From NCBI GenBank assembly GCA_030323885.1, contig CM059186.1, positions 20,312,998-20,376,997 on the forward strand: a stretch of DNA of 64,000 nt, read 5' to 3'. Made by a program: the position numbers and the translations under genes. Of the stretch, positions 21,545-32,429 are shown piece by piece. Position 1 is the first letter of the stretch; each line of letters starts with the position of its first letter. The notes beneath the pieces are model-generated. The model saw only the letters and a program-made list of their open reading frames with translations, was not told the DNA's origin and did no database searches. This DNA is from Branchipolynoe longqiensis (Eukaryota; Annelida; Polychaeta; Phyllodocida; Polynoidae).

Positions 21545-21822
21545 TACAGCAAAACCTCTCTAAATCGACCGACCTTGAGACCGACTTTAAGTCCTCCATT
21601 TAGGGAGGTGGTAGGTGTAAGGACACGGCAGAGAGCTAAATGGAGGGCGGCAGTCAAGTAATGAAAGCAGTCTTTGTCGCATCGCGACCGACAGCATGAT
21701 GATGATGAGGTGTAAGGAGTAAAGAATATGGTTACAATGGTATTGTTGGGACCCAAATAAAGTGATCGATATAGGGGAGTGGTCGATCTGTGGAGATGGT
21801 CGGTTAGAGAGGTTTTACTGTA
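21545..21822. mobile_element. MITE-G2 copy carrying a LINE-R tail
   Basis: Left TACAGCAAAACCTCTCTAAA and right AGAGAGGTTTTACTGTA are inverted. Interrupted at 21624-21707 by a LINE-R 3' end. Confidence 0.75.
21624..21707 (+). mobile_element. LINE-R 3' end with 11-base target duplication
   Basis: Holds the GGCAGTCAAGTAATGAAAGC block and an (ATG)n tail. AGGTGTAAGGA occurs on both sides (21613-21623 and 21708-21718), so this is a genuine, severely 5'-truncated retrotransposition event. Confidence 0.8.
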
Positions 21823-21827
21823 TTTCA

Positions 21828-22012
21828 AGACGGGCCCTGTCACAGTATGCACTCATGGCGACTAAGAGACCAAGCTGGCGGCACCATGACGTGACTTCTC
21901 ACTGAGTCACATTATCCTGACACTGAGCTAACCAGTCCTTGTACTATCCTATTAATGTTGAGTGCCAGGGTAGGTAGCAACAAGTATCAATTTTGTATGG
22001 CGCTCTGCATTC
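21828..22012 (-). mobile_element. SINE-A body fragment
   Basis: Minus-strand body from the GTCCTG-like tail to the TAGCAACAAGTATCAATTT block, without a head. It abuts, in opposite orientation, the tandem array of SINE-A bodies. Confidence 0.6.
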
Positions 22013-22992
22013 CGAGTATATCACAAGGACTGGTTGGCTCAGGATCAGAATAATGGGACTGAGTGGGAAATCAGGTCATGGTGCTGGCGGCCTGGTCTCC
22101 CAGTAGGGCAGAACCATAAAGTCACTCGCCACGAGTGTGCACTGTCAGAAGTCGGTACCCATACTGATATGACCTTACATGTTGCCAGGATATAAAACGC
22201 CAACAAAACATTACCAAATCCTAGCTCTCACATCCCTTGCTGATGCTCCTTGTCGGTGACTTGCATAGGGAAAGGACTGGTTAGTTCAGTATCAGAATAA
22301 TGGGACTGATTAGGATATCAGGTCCTGGTGCTGGAGGCCTGGTCTCCCATTGGGGAAACACCATAAGGTCGCCACAAGTGTGTCCTGTTACAATACAAGT
22401 CGGCACCCGTCCTGATATCACCTGATATGTTGCCAGGACGTAAGACCCCAACAAAACCATACCAAGTCCTAGCTCTCACCTCCCTTGCTACTGCTGCTTG
22501 TTGGTGACTAGCATAGGGCAAGGAGTGGTTAGCTCACTATCGGAATAATCTGACTTAGTGGGAAATCAGGTTAGCAGTACTGGCGGCCGGGGCTCCCAGT
22601 GGGGCAGCACTATAAAGCCGACACGATTGTGCACTGCTACAAGTCTGTACCCATCCTGATATGACCTTAGTTGTTGCCAGGACGCAAACCCCCAACACAA
22701 TCATACCAACTCCTAGCTCTCAGGTACCTCGCTGCTACTGCTTGTTGGTGACTAGCATAGGGCAAGGACTGGTTAGCTCAGTATCAGAATAATGTGACTG
22801 AGTGGGAACTCAGGTCATGGTGCCAGCAGCCTGATCACCCTAATGGAGCAGATCTATGAAGCAGCCATAATTGTGCACTTTCACAAGTCTGACACGACGT
22901 TAGATGCTGCTATGATGCAAAGACCCCAACAAAACCGTAACAAATCCTAGTTGTCAGCTCCTTTGCTGCTGCTTCGGCTTGTTGGTGACGAC
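22013..22992 (+). repeat. Tandem array of four headless SINE-A bodies
   Basis: Units of about 243-248 bases begin at the AAGGACTGGTTAGCTCAG block (about 22021, 22268, 22516 and 22759). Each continues through the SINE-A body and tail and then a linker with CCTAGCTCTCA, TTGCTGCTGC and GTTGGTGACTAGCATAGGG that joins to the next unit. No tRNA head is present in any unit. This looks like a SINE body turned into satellite DNA. Confidence 0.8.
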
Positions 22993-23290
22993 GACTTGTT
23001 GGTGCGCCGCGCCCACAGCTCATGCGCGCAGGGCCCGGGGTCGCGCCGACCGACGGCTGCGTCCGATAAAGCCACCAGGGGGCGCGGCGTGCTGCGCTCG
23101 CTCATGGCCGGGAATCCGGTGCGCGACGTGTAAGACGATAAATCACTGCGCTGTCAATTAAATTGTGCAACATCTCTTGTTGGCCCGGGGCGCGCTGATT
23201 CTTTCCATGATTTGTCCCGACGCGATTTCCCTTCGCCCTGCCAGGTCGCATTACGTGATCGCTGCCGGGAGATGCCGTGGGTCCGGCAGG
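22970..23290. other. CpG-rich unique pocket
   Basis: Dense CpG between the SINE-body array and a GC-rich minisatellite. Holds a canonical CTCF-like site at 23072-23085 and an NRF1-like TCATGCGCGCAG. No gene recognised; the two short frames have no protein signature. Confidence 0.4.
23072..23085 (+). promoter_or_regulatory. CTCF-like motif, canonical
   Basis: CCACCAGGGGGCGC is an exact match to the bilaterian CTCF core, in unique CpG-rich sequence. The best of the CTCF-like sites in the window. Confidence 0.5.
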
Positions 23291-23302
23291 AGGTAGAGGC
23301 TA

Positions 23303-23640
23303 GGGGTGTCGCGGCCGGGGCGGGGTGTGGGGGGCCCCGGCGGGAGTTGCGGCCGGGGGTGTTGGCGGGAGGTGCGGCCGGGGGTGTCGCGGTCGGGGCG
23401 GGGTGTGGGGGGCCCGGCGGGAGTTGCGGCCCGGGAGTTTTGGCGGGAGGTGCGGCCGGGGGTGTCGCGGACGGGGCGGAATGTGGAGGACCCGGGCCGC
23501 GGGCTGGGCGGGGATGTTGGTGGGAGGTGCGGCCGTTGGTTCGGCGTGAGGTGCAGCCGGGGGTGTTGCGGTCGGGGCGGGGTGTGAGGAGGGGACGGTG
23601 TTGCGGGAGGGGAGGCGGAGGGTGTTGCGGGGAAATGGCG
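23303..23640. repeat. GC-rich minisatellite, 78-bp period
   Basis: Three units of 78 bases (phase points near 23302, 23380 and 23458) and a decayed fourth, with GGTGTCGCGG, CGGGAGTTGCGG and GGCGGGAGGTGCGG blocks. The period is a multiple of three, so Gly/Arg/Cys-rich frames stay open by chance. Not coding. Confidence 0.8.
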
Positions 23641-23654
23641 GGAGGTTTTGAGGC

Positions 23655-24180
23655 CGAGTAAAATATTAAAACTTACTAATTTTAAAACCTACAAATTTTA
23701 AAACTTCCAAATTTCAAAAACTTACAAACTTGCAAAATTAGATACTTACAAATTTTAAAAACTTACTAACTGGCAAAATTAGATACTTGTCACTACCTAT
23801 CCTGGTTGGTGCTCAGCATTCCTGGGTTTGGGCAAGGACTGGTCACAGGGTAATGTCATTGAGTGGGGTGGGAGGTGTTGCTGGGGTGCGACGGCGGTGT
23901 GGCGGGAGTCCGATGTGTGGGGGGAGGGGTGGGGGGTTCTGTGGTGCGACTGGGATGTATGGTGATGGTTGAAAGAGGAAGTGTCGCCGAGGTGGTGTGG
24001 TGTTGTGTGGTGTTGTGGAGTGGGCTGAGGTGCGTGCGGTGTGTTGTACAGTGGGGGTGGGGTGCTGTCCAGGTTTGGTGGTGGTGGGGGGGGGGGAGGG
24101 GTTACTGGGTGCCATGGGAGTGGTGGCGGTGGGCTGGGGGGGGGGGGGAAGCAGCAAGGGCTTCTGCGGGGAGTGAGGGT
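23655..24180. repeat. AT motif repeats, SINE-A trace and G-rich low complexity
   Basis: AACTTACAAATTTTAAAA-type units at 23660-23790, a short plus-strand SINE-A piece at about 23788-23870 (GGCAAGGACTGGT), then G/T-rich sequence with several G runs to 24180. Confidence 0.6.
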
Positions 24181-24299
24181 TTGCCGAGGATAGGACTTAT
24201 GTCAGGATTTGGCGGATGTTTTGACGGGCCGGTGCGGATACGGGGGCGGAGGATGGGGCGGTTGCGGGGCCGGGGCGGGTCTGGGGCGCGGTACGAGTG

Positions 24300-24620
24300 C
24301 AGCGGTCGGTAGGATGTGCGATGCGTCAGGGGTTGTAGCAGGGCAGTAGCGGGTGCTATAGCCGGGATGTAGCAAGGATTGTAGCGGGGTTGTAGAGGGG
24401 TTGTAGCGGGGCTGTCACGGGGGTTGTCGCGGGGTTGTAGGGGAGCTGTAGCGGGAGCTATAGCGGGGATGAATCAGGGTTTTAACGGGGCCTTAGCGGG
24501 GTCTTTAGCTGGCTATAGGGGGGGTGTAGCGGGGCTGTAGCTCGGTTACAGCGGGGGGCTGTAGCGAGGCTATAGAGGGGTTACAGCGGGGGTGTATCAC
24601 GGCTGTCGGGGGGTGCGACG
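24300..24620. repeat. GTAGCGGGG minisatellite
   Basis: Degenerate units of about 15 bases built on TTGTAGCGGGG and CTGTAGCGGGG. Strong G bias on the plus strand. Confidence 0.8.
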
Positions 24621-24834
24621 CGGGGCCCCACTAAACAACACTCCCCCGCTCTCACGACCCGAGCCCGGACATTGCGCCGAGCCCGGTAATCAAATCAAGC
24701 CCGACCGCTATCAAGCGCTGACAGCCGGTTCGCCCGAGGTGGCAACGATGCACACTGGTACCCGGGCCCCCCGCTGACCATCCCCCCGCGCGCACACACT
24801 CAAACGCACACGCACGCACACACGCATACACATG

Positions 24835-25156
24835 TTGGTTGGTTGTTGGAATTTTACCTCCTGGCAACATCTAAGGTCATATCAGGATGGGTACCGATTT
24901 GTGACAGTGTGCACTCATGGCGACTTTATAGTGCTGCCCCACTGGGAAATCAGGCCACCAGCACCATGACCCGATATCCCACCCAGTCACATTATCCTGA
25001 CCCAGCTAACCAGTCCGTGCCCTATCCTATTAATGCTGAGCGCCAATCTAGGTAGCAACAAATATCAATTGTGTAAGTCGTTGGTTTGACTCGACTAGGA
25101 ATCGAACTCCCAACCTCCCGCATGGGAGGTCTGTGCTCTCCTGATTCGGTGTCTGG
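24835..25156 (-). mobile_element. SINE-A copy, type 1 head
   Basis: Full-length. Head at about 25085-25156 with Box B-like GGAGTTCGATTCC (minus), typical body with CAGTGGGGCAGCACTATAAA on the minus strand, and tail toward 24835. Confidence 0.8.
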
Positions 25157-25685
25157 TAGCATACACACATACACACAAACCGAGCTCAACAACAACAACA
25201 ATAACAACAACACCATAAAGACAAAAAAAGATCCCCAAGAAATGTGACGTCATCCGCGAGAGATGAGCAGACAGATGAATCCTACACCCTCCCTTGAAGG
25301 AACTAATGCCAACATATTGTTCACCAACACCCTCGTGAGCGACTGACTTCAAAGCGGCCATCTTTGATCACGGATAGATCCAACGGACATGAGAAATTGT
25401 GGTTGGGGTGGGGTGGTGGAGTTGGGGATGAAGTTGTGTGTAGAGGGGTTGGGGGTGTTGCGGTTTTTCTCTTCTCTTCTTTCTTTGCACATCGCGTATT
25501 ATTGCAAACACATTCGGTTATCGGTGATGGCGTTTAATACTAAGCGAAACCCGGTTTCCATTAGGGCGGCCCGCGTTGACAATTGAAGTGGGAAGGAGCT
25601 GGTAAAACATTTCACACCGGTTGCCCGTACGTGTTTTGTGTGAGAAGGGACCACCGAGCACGCTACACTATATCGCGCGCACAGA
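25157..25685. other. Unique spacer with a YY1-like motif
   Basis: Contains (CAA)n at 25185-25212, a TGACGTCA at about 25247, an AAAGATGGCCGC motif on the minus strand near 25350-25362, and pyrimidine-rich sequence. No gene recognised. Confidence 0.4.
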
Positions 25686-26425
25686 CTATATACACACACA
25701 TATAATATGGACATATAATACACATATATACACATATATGTACACATATATGTACACATATATATACATATGTACACAAATGTACTCATATATACACACA
25801 TATACACATATAATTATACATGTATACACATATATACACATATATACACATATATACGCATATAATATACACATATAAACACATATATACTCATATACAC
25901 ATATACACACATATATACACATATGTACACATATATACACATATATACACATATATATATATATACACATATATACACATATATACACATCCATACACAT
26001 ATATGCACATATACACATATATACACATATATACACATATATATACATATAAACACATATTTACACATATGTACACACATACACATATATACACATGTAT
26101 ACACATATATACACATATATACACATATGTACACATATATACACATATGTGCACACATATATACACATATATACACATAGATACACATATATACACATAT
26201 ATGCACATATATACACATATATATATACATGTATACACATATATACACATATGGACACATATACACACATATCTACACATATATACACATATATACACAT
26301 ATATACACATATATACATGCATATACACATATATACACCCCATATATACTAGCCTATATATACACACATACACACATATATACGCCTATATATGCACACA
26401 TATACACATACACATATATATACAC
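25686..26425. repeat. ATACACATAT satellite
   Basis: About 740 bases of ACACATAT(AT) units, mostly 10-12 bases long. Long Tyr/Ile/His/Thr frames on one strand and Tyr/Met/Cys/Val frames on the other are artefacts of the short period. Confidence 0.9.
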
Positions 26426-26426
26426 A

Positions 26427-26606
26427 GAATGTATTGGATGTCAGTCCCCACTGACATTGAAACACACATTATTAAACTGTGTGGATTTCATGGCCCTGCA
26501 CCAACAATTTTATACTGCAAACAGCATGCATGACCTTTTTACTAAAGTAAAACAAGAAAACATTTTAGGCTTTTTGAGGGCAGCTGGTTTGTATCATCTC
26601 ATATAG
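26427..26606 (+). pseudogene. LINE-N ORF2 C-terminus
   Basis: Sixty codons ending in a proper stop. They show a CxxC...H...C zinc-knuckle-like motif followed by a conserved FLRAAGLYH-type ending, known from the region after the RNase H domain in several animal non-LTR retrotransposons. No RT or endonuclease is present; the copy is dead on arrival. Confidence 0.7.
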
Positions 26607-26838
26607 TTTTTAAAACAAATTTCATCAGTGAATAGTACTCTCATTTAGAATTTTATTTAGCTTGACCAGAAAATATATGATTGTGAGTTTACAAAATTCA
26701 TGAGTGTTCATTGACAAAAAATTGATATTATGCTTTTACATGTAAAAGCGATGGTTTGAACAAAAACAAACATTTCTCGCCGTGAATATGGCCTATGCTG
26801 CGGACACGGCGTAAAGCAACCTCCAATCAAATCAAATA
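26427..26838 (+). mobile_element. LINE-N copy, 5'-truncated
   Basis: Holds the end of ORF2, a 3' untranslated region with the TGCTTTTACATGTAAAAGC hairpin, the GAATATGGCCTATGCTGC block and an (AATC)n-like tail. It is truncated directly at the satellite. Shorter relatives occur at 16395-16593, 17441-17606 and 52306-52410. Confidence 0.75.
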
Positions 26839-27261
26839 TACACAGATATACACAAATATACACAGATATACACATATATATATATACATATATATATATA
26901 TTCTATGCGCTATATTGCATATATGTATATAGCACCGAGGACATATGTAAATAGAATAGCACATAGCATATATATATAATATAGCACATATGATTAGGAT
27001 GGACATAGCAAATTTACTCTATCAATAGTGCGTGATATATGGCGCATATATTACATTAGATTAGATTGTTTGAGCTGTATGCTCAGGCCAAGTCGGAGAC
27101 TCCACCATCAGGACCCCCCCCCCCCCCCCCCCCACACACACACATGGGATGAGGATGCTCTGTTCAGTTTTGTCATGTGCAGTAATGAGTTTGAATCTGC
27201 TGGCATTAGCTGGGTGTATCCTGGAATCTGTGGTTCATCTGGCATTGTTGTTCACAACTTT

Positions 27262-27375
27262 TAATTTTTTAATTTTTTTTATTGAGGCTGTATTTATGCT
27301 GTCCACAGCATATAAACCCAGGTACCCATGCTTGTTTTAAATGCGGGCCAGTTGTAGTGTTGGTGTTATCTTACT
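27262..27375 (-). mobile_element. LINE-J 3' end fragment
   Basis: The reverse complement matches the ends at 41089-41471 and 54404-55332: AAGCyTGGGTACC, ATGCTrTGGACAG and AATACAGCCTCAATAAA. It stops at the 135-bp satellite. A C run of about 20 bases and CACACA lie to its left near 27115. Confidence 0.7.
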
Positions 27376-28125
27376 ATATGTAACGGGTGCACAAACACCC
27401 CAGTGGAGGGCGGCATGATGTAATTTGCCGCCATTGATGCCGATACGTGGTATTATACTATATATACTCCATATACCCCATAGACATAGCAAACATGATA
27501 TATGACAGTATATATAATGGGTGCACAAACACCCCAGTGGAGGGCGGCGTGATGTAATTTTCCGCCATTAATGCCGATACTTGGTATGTATACTATATAT
27601 ACTCCATATACCCCATAGACATAGCAAACATGATATATGACAGTATATATAACGGGTGCACAAACACCCCAGTGGAGGGCGGCATGATGTAATTTGCCGC
27701 CATTGATGCCGATACGTGGTATGTATACTATATATACTCCATATACCCCATAGACATAGCAAACATGATATATGACAGTATTTATAACGGGTGCACAAAC
27801 ACCCCAGTGGAGGGCGGCATGATGTAATTTTCCGCCATTAATGCCGATACTTGGTATGTATACTATATATACTCCATATACCCCATAGACATAGCAAACA
27901 TGATATATGACAGTATATATAACGGGTGCACAAACACCCCAGTGGAGGGCGGCATGATGTAATTTGCCGCCATTGATGCCGATACGTGGTATGTATACTA
28001 TATATATTCCATATACTCCATAGACATAGCAAACATGATATATGACAGTATATATAACGGGTGCACAAACACCCCAGTGGAGGGCGGCATGATGTAATTT
28101 GCCGCCATTGATGCCGATACGTCGC
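27376..28125. repeat. 135-bp satellite, about 5.5 units, with A/B alternation
   Basis: The block GGGTGCACAAACACCCCAGT recurs at 134-135-base steps (phase points 27381, 27515, 27650, 27785, 27920, 28055). Units 1, 3, 5 and 6 have CCATTGATGCCGATACGT; units 2 and 4 have CCATTAATGCCGATACTT. So an A-B dimer of about 270 bases is the larger unit. The period equals 45 codons, which explains a 240-residue open frame on the minus strand. Confidence 0.9.
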
Positions 28126-28590
28126 ATGATGAAGATGTAAAATGGGGCGGGCATCAAACGTGTCACCAGATACAATACAATCCAGATGTCACAGTCACAG
28201 TCCCGCTAACTGGGGAGCCGGCGGAGCCGTGGGGGTGGGGGGTGGGGGTAGATGGGGGAGGGTGTGTGTGTGAAGCGTGGTAGCGACGGGGTATATGGTT
28301 TTGATTTCTAAACGTGTGAGAATGTTCAGCAGAAACACAACTATATTGTTACTACCAGCACCATGATAGCGATACCAAAAAAAACCCACTTCTTTTAAAC
28401 ACCCCACAAAACACAAAGTTATGGACTGGAATAAAACAGTATGAACAAGGTAGGCGTGTGTGCGTGTGTGCTTGTGTGTGAGTGTGGAGGGGTTGTAATC
28501 TGAGCTGACTGACAATATTATCGAATAAAACAATAATTTACCAAATGCATAGCTACTCACCAGATTATCTACATAAAGGTATTAGTACTC
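28126..28590. other. Unique spacer
   Basis: G/T-rich at 28230-28280, then ordinary sequence. No gene or repeat partner recognised. Confidence 0.4.
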
Positions 28591-28592
28591 TT

Positions 28593-28595
<3 letters not shown>

Positions 28596-28633
<38 letters not shown>

Positions 28634-28690
28634 TAAATAAGTGATTATATGAATATAAATAAAGAATAGCCCCTAAATGTTTGGTGCCCC
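28596..28690. repeat. (TA)n plus a shared 55-base repeat
   Basis: (AT)n at 28596-28631 is followed by TAAATAAGTGATTATATGAATATAAATAAAGAATAG-type sequence. The same arrangement recurs at 34855-34945, so the TA run and flank belong to one dispersed repeat. Confidence 0.7.
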
Positions 28691-28724
28691 CTCTGGGCAC
28701 CTGCTCGCTTCCCAACACCCCTTA

Positions 28725-29344
28725 AGGGCGCATTCCATATACGCGTAATGCGTAATGCGTTATGCGTTACGCGTTATGCGTTATGCGAATGCCAGCATTC
28801 CATATACGCGTAATGCGTAATGCGTTATGTGGCGCACGACTGGCTATATTTAAAAAATAAGAATAAACAATTATTCTCCATACTGCTCTGTATATGACCA
28901 AATATTGCATGTATATCTATGTAACTTTTTGTATGTCACATGGGGGTTCCTACCTTTATCATTACCAAATTATAGATAAGTATTCATATTTCTGTGCATA
29001 TGGTAGCATTTTTAGCTTTCCCCTAACCCTATGTCTCCCTGGTGCCCAGCTCACCATGTGTTTCCAATTAGCACCCCTCTGTGAGGCCGTTCCCTAATAC
29101 TCAGTCACCTCTCCTGGTGTTAAGCTAATGGACACATCAGACTCAGGTTTCTATTCACATCCAGCTTGACGCATAACGCATTACGCACCGATCGCTACAT
29201 AGAGCGATCGGGATAATGAATTTCTGACGCATTCGCATTCCTATTACGCATTACGCGTATATGGAATGTACCTCATAGGTTTCAAGGCGTTTCGATTTTT
29301 TGTCGCATTCGCATTACGCATTACGCGTATATGGAATGCGCCCT
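28725..29344. mobile_element. Harbinger-like MITE, copy A
   Basis: AGGGCGCATTCCATATACGC at the left and its exact inverse at the right, with TTA on both sides (28722-28724, 29345-29347). A three-base TWA duplication is the mark of PIF/Harbinger elements. Both ends carry a second, internal copy of the end motif, and GCGTAATGCGTTATGCG-like units cluster near them. No transposase. Confidence 0.75.
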
Positions 29345-29347
29345 TTA

Positions 29348-29352
<5 letters not shown>

Positions 29353-29405
<53 letters not shown>

Positions 29406-29468
29406 GTATATATATGTGTATATATATATGTATATATATATGTGTATATATATATATGTATATATATA
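29353..29468. repeat. (TA)n microsatellite with GTATA variants
   Basis: About 115 bases of TATA repeats between the Harbinger-like MITE and a MITE-G1. Confidence 0.9.
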
Positions 29469-29949
29469 TAGTATAACCCTGTTAAACCAAACTTGAAGGG
29501 ACCCTAACAACTTGTTTGGATTAACCGACCATTAGTTTAACTGGGCTTTGGCTTCGACTTTGACTTGGCTTTGGCAAAAATGCAGGTGCATTAAGAATGC
29601 AATATACAATGTATGTGGACACTTTGATTATTGTTTTTTTATGTATATACAGTATAACCCAGTTAAACCAAGCTCAGTTTAACCAAACGATCGGTTTATC
29701 CAAACTTTTTTTGGCGGCCTGGCAAAATACTACCATTTATCATATAAAAAAGTATCAGATGACCTTATAACCACATGAAAGTTTGGTTTAACCATACTGT
29801 AAGTGGCCTGGGGGCCAGATATTTTTTTTTTGATTAACCATCTTTGGTTTAACCAGCGTTTTTATATGATAAATGGTGGCCGCCAAAAAAAGTTTGGATT
29901 AACTGATCGTTTGGTTAAACCGAGCTTGGTTTAACGGGATCGTAATGTA
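29469..29949. mobile_element. MITE-G1 copy d
   Basis: AGTATAACCCTGTTAAACC at the left and an inverse at the right, with the internal CAGTATAACCCAGTTAAACC near 29650. Same orientation as copy c. Flanked by TA repeats on both sides, in keeping with a TA insertion site. Confidence 0.75.
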
Positions 29950-30058
29950 TATATATATATATATATATATATGCATAACAATACACATATAACATAATAT
30001 ATATAACTTTACTAATTCCTCATCGCTAGACATTGCACTGACTCTTGGGCGATAGACT

Positions 30059-30393
30059 GTTTGTTTGTTTGTTGTTGTTTTATGTCCAAGCAACATCTAA
30101 GGACATATCAGGACAGGTACCGACATAGCGCCTTTATAGTGCTGCCCCACTGGAAAATCAGGCCACCGGGACCATGAACCAATATCCCACTCAGTCACAT
30201 TATCCTGACATTGAGCTAAAACAGTCCTTGCCCTATCCTAATAATGCCGAGCGCCAGGCTAGGAAGCGACAGTTATCAATTTTAAACTCATTGGTTTGCC
30301 TCAACCAGTGTTCAAACCCTCGAAGGTTCAGATACCCCGAACTCCCCAAAACAGGAAACGGACGCTCAACTCATTCGGCCATCCCGTCTGGTC
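30059..30393 (-). mobile_element. SINE-A copy, type 2 head
   Basis: Full-length on the minus strand. The head at about 30310-30393 has GACGGGATGGCCGAATGAG and GTCCGTTTCCTG, with a degenerate Box B; ordinary body and tail. Its head lies 22 bases from a MITE-G1. Confidence 0.8.
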
Positions 30394-30415
30394 ATACTGA
30401 TGAATGTATATACAG

Positions 30416-31121
30416 TACAACCCCATTAAACCAAGCTCGGTTAAACCAAATGATCGGTTAATCCAAACTTTTTTCGGCGGCCCGACAAAATACTACCATT
30501 TATCATATAAAAAAGTTGGTTAAACCAAAGTCGGTTTATCAAAATTATCGGTTAATCCAAACAAAATTGTCGGACGCCAGACCACTCCGGTATGGGTAAA
30601 CCAAACTTTCATGTGGTTATAACGTCATCTGAGACCCCACAGACTTTTATATGATAAATGGTAGTATTTTACTGGGCCGCCGAAAAAAAGTTTGGATTAA
30701 CCGATCATTTGGTCAGACCGGCTACCAAAGCAGATCCTCTATTCTCAACTGTCTTCTGGCTACAGAAAGAGAGGGCGCCCTTGTCTCCAGTTCAAGGATA
30801 TCATCAAGAGAAACCTGAAGCTGAGAGACATTAAGACCGACTCATGGGCGTAACTCTCACAGCAGAGAGCGAAATGGAGAGCGGCAGTCAAGTAATGAAG
30901 GCAGTCTTTGTCCCATCACGACCGACAGCATGATGATGATGATGACTGTAGATACTTAAAAAACAATAATCAAAGTGTCCACATACATTGTATATTACAT
31001 GTGTAATACACACCTATTCAAAGTCAAAGTCAAGGCGAAAGCTTGGTTAAACCAATGATCGGTTAATCCAAGCAAATTTCTAGAGTCCCTTCAAGTTTGG
31101 TTTAACGAGGTTATACTGTAC
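30416..31121. mobile_element. MITE-G1 copy e carrying LINE-R
   Basis: CAGTACAACCCCATTAAACC at the left and TTTAACGAGGTTATACTGTA at the right. Interrupted at 30716-30946 by a LINE-R end. Matches copies a and b on both sides of the insertion. Confidence 0.75.
30716..30946 (+). pseudogene. LINE-R ORF2 C-terminus and 3' end
   Basis: The translation has a GYRKRGRPCLQFKD-like block followed by a D(I)KTDSWA ... RAKWRAAV pattern, known from the C-terminal end of several animal non-LTR ORF2 proteins. Two in-frame stops break it. The (ATG)n tail closes the copy. Confidence 0.65.
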
Positions 31122-31325
31122 TTAGATCTTTGTCTACCTCTCTGCCTCTCTACCTACCTCCCTACCCGCCTCTCTGACAATATATAGTGGGATATAGATA
31201 GATATTATGGGCATATATAGGAAACGATATAGAGGAAAAGTGGGAGACATGATTCAGCAAGAACAAGCTTCTGGCTTCTCTGCCGATATCTTCGAGCACT
31301 TTCTCTTTCATTGAGCCTCGCAATG
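31122..31325. other. Unique spacer with CTCTCTACC-type motifs
   Basis: CTACCTCCCTACC-type repeats at 31125-31180; otherwise nothing recognised. Confidence 0.4.
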
Positions 31326-31680
31326 TTAAAGCTGCATAGTCCGATAAAGCATCAAGTTTTCAAAACCAAAATAATTATGTAGATTTGACTCTACATATCT
31401 AACTTAGATAGTGATGCACAGATTAAGCATTTATTGCCACACAGATGGGAACACTGAGGTAATTTGATAGAACCTGTTACTGTTGAAGCCTATTGTGTCA
31501 GACTTTTGGCATGCTTGCCAAAACTAAGTTTAAATGATTGAATTTCAAATATCTCAAAACTTATCCATTTAAAATAAAAGTTACTTCAACCTGACATAAG
31601 GTAGATTATAACGATCAATTTAATATATTTATCTCAGAAAAATTACCAAAACACAAAACCATCGGACGATGCAAAGTTAA
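31326..31680 (-). mobile_element. MITE-P copy, complete
   Basis: TTAAAGCTGCATAGTCCGAT at the left, CATCGGACGATGCAAAGTTAA at the right, with TTAA at both ends; 355 bases. Confidence 0.8.
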
Positions 31681-31734
31681 TGTGACAACCACAACCCCTT
31701 TTGAACTGATCAGAGGGTTTTGTGTGTTTAGTAA

Positions 31735-32010
31735 AGCCCCAGTCACAATAGGGCTTACAACCGCTTGCGACCACTTTGGACTTAAAGATCCTGCACTCAC
31801 TGGCCACCTCCTTCCGACCAAAACATTGGTCGCCGACCTCTGGGTGGCCATCTTGGTGGCAAGGATGGTTTTACTGCAGTAACTGCAACCTCCTCGCGAC
31901 CAAAATGGTCGCTAAGAGGTTGGCGACCACTGAGGCCACTTTCCGACCACTTTCCGACCACTTGTGACTATTTTGCGACAGACCAGCCACATTGCATCTA
32001 GTCACAATAG
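31735..32010. mobile_element. Candidate MITE with repeated GCGACCAC motifs
   Basis: Starts AGCCCCAGTCACAATAGGG and has a partial inverse TGTGACTATTTTGCGAC near its end. The interior is full of GCGACCA/TGGTCGC variants in both orientations. Layout resembles the Harbinger-like MITEs (ends plus a proliferating internal motif), but the right boundary is unclear. Confidence 0.4.
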
Positions 32011-32040
32011 TCACATGGACACTTCCAGGCAATTAATAAA

Positions 32041-32412
32041 AAGTGGGAAGAAAGAAAGAAGGAAAGAAAGAAAGAAGAAAGAAAGAATGAAAGAAAAAAG
32101 AAAAGAAGGAAAGAAAGAATCAAAGAAAGAAAAAGAAAAAAAAAGAAGAAGAAATGAAGGAAATACTGAAACTTGTGAAAGTAAGTAAGTAAGAAAGAAA
32201 GGAAGAAATAACAAAAGAAAGAATTTAAAAAAAAAGAACGAATGAAAGAAAGAACGAATGAGAGAAAGAAAGAAGGAATGAATGAATGAAAGAAATAACA
32301 AAAGAAAGAAAGAACAAAGGAAAAAAGAATCAAAGAAAGATTGAACGAGCAAAAGAAAGAAATGCAAGAAAGAAATAACAAAAGAAAGAAAGAACGACAT
32401 AAAGAAATAAAC
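32041..32412. repeat. Purine-rich (GAAA)n microsatellite
   Basis: About 370 bases of GAAA, GAAG and GAAT units, all purine on the plus strand. Open frames on both strands are artefacts. Confidence 0.9.
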
Positions 32413-32429
32413 AAACATCGAAAAAAGAC

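Noticed and set aside
22951..23161. Short Ala/Arg-rich frames as an exon
   Set aside because: CpG-rich composition gives overlapping open frames in two phases; no domain or splice context.
25686..26373. Long Tyr/His/Ile/Thr frames
   Set aside because: ATACACATAT satellite.
27376..28125. CRISPR-like array
   Set aside because: Repeat units are contiguous 135-base monomers without short direct repeats and unique spacers, in a eukaryotic context.
27453..28175. 240-codon frame of 45-residue repeats
   Set aside because: Exactly explained by a 135-base satellite with a period divisible by three; variant sites A/B do not favour synonymous changes as far as I can see.
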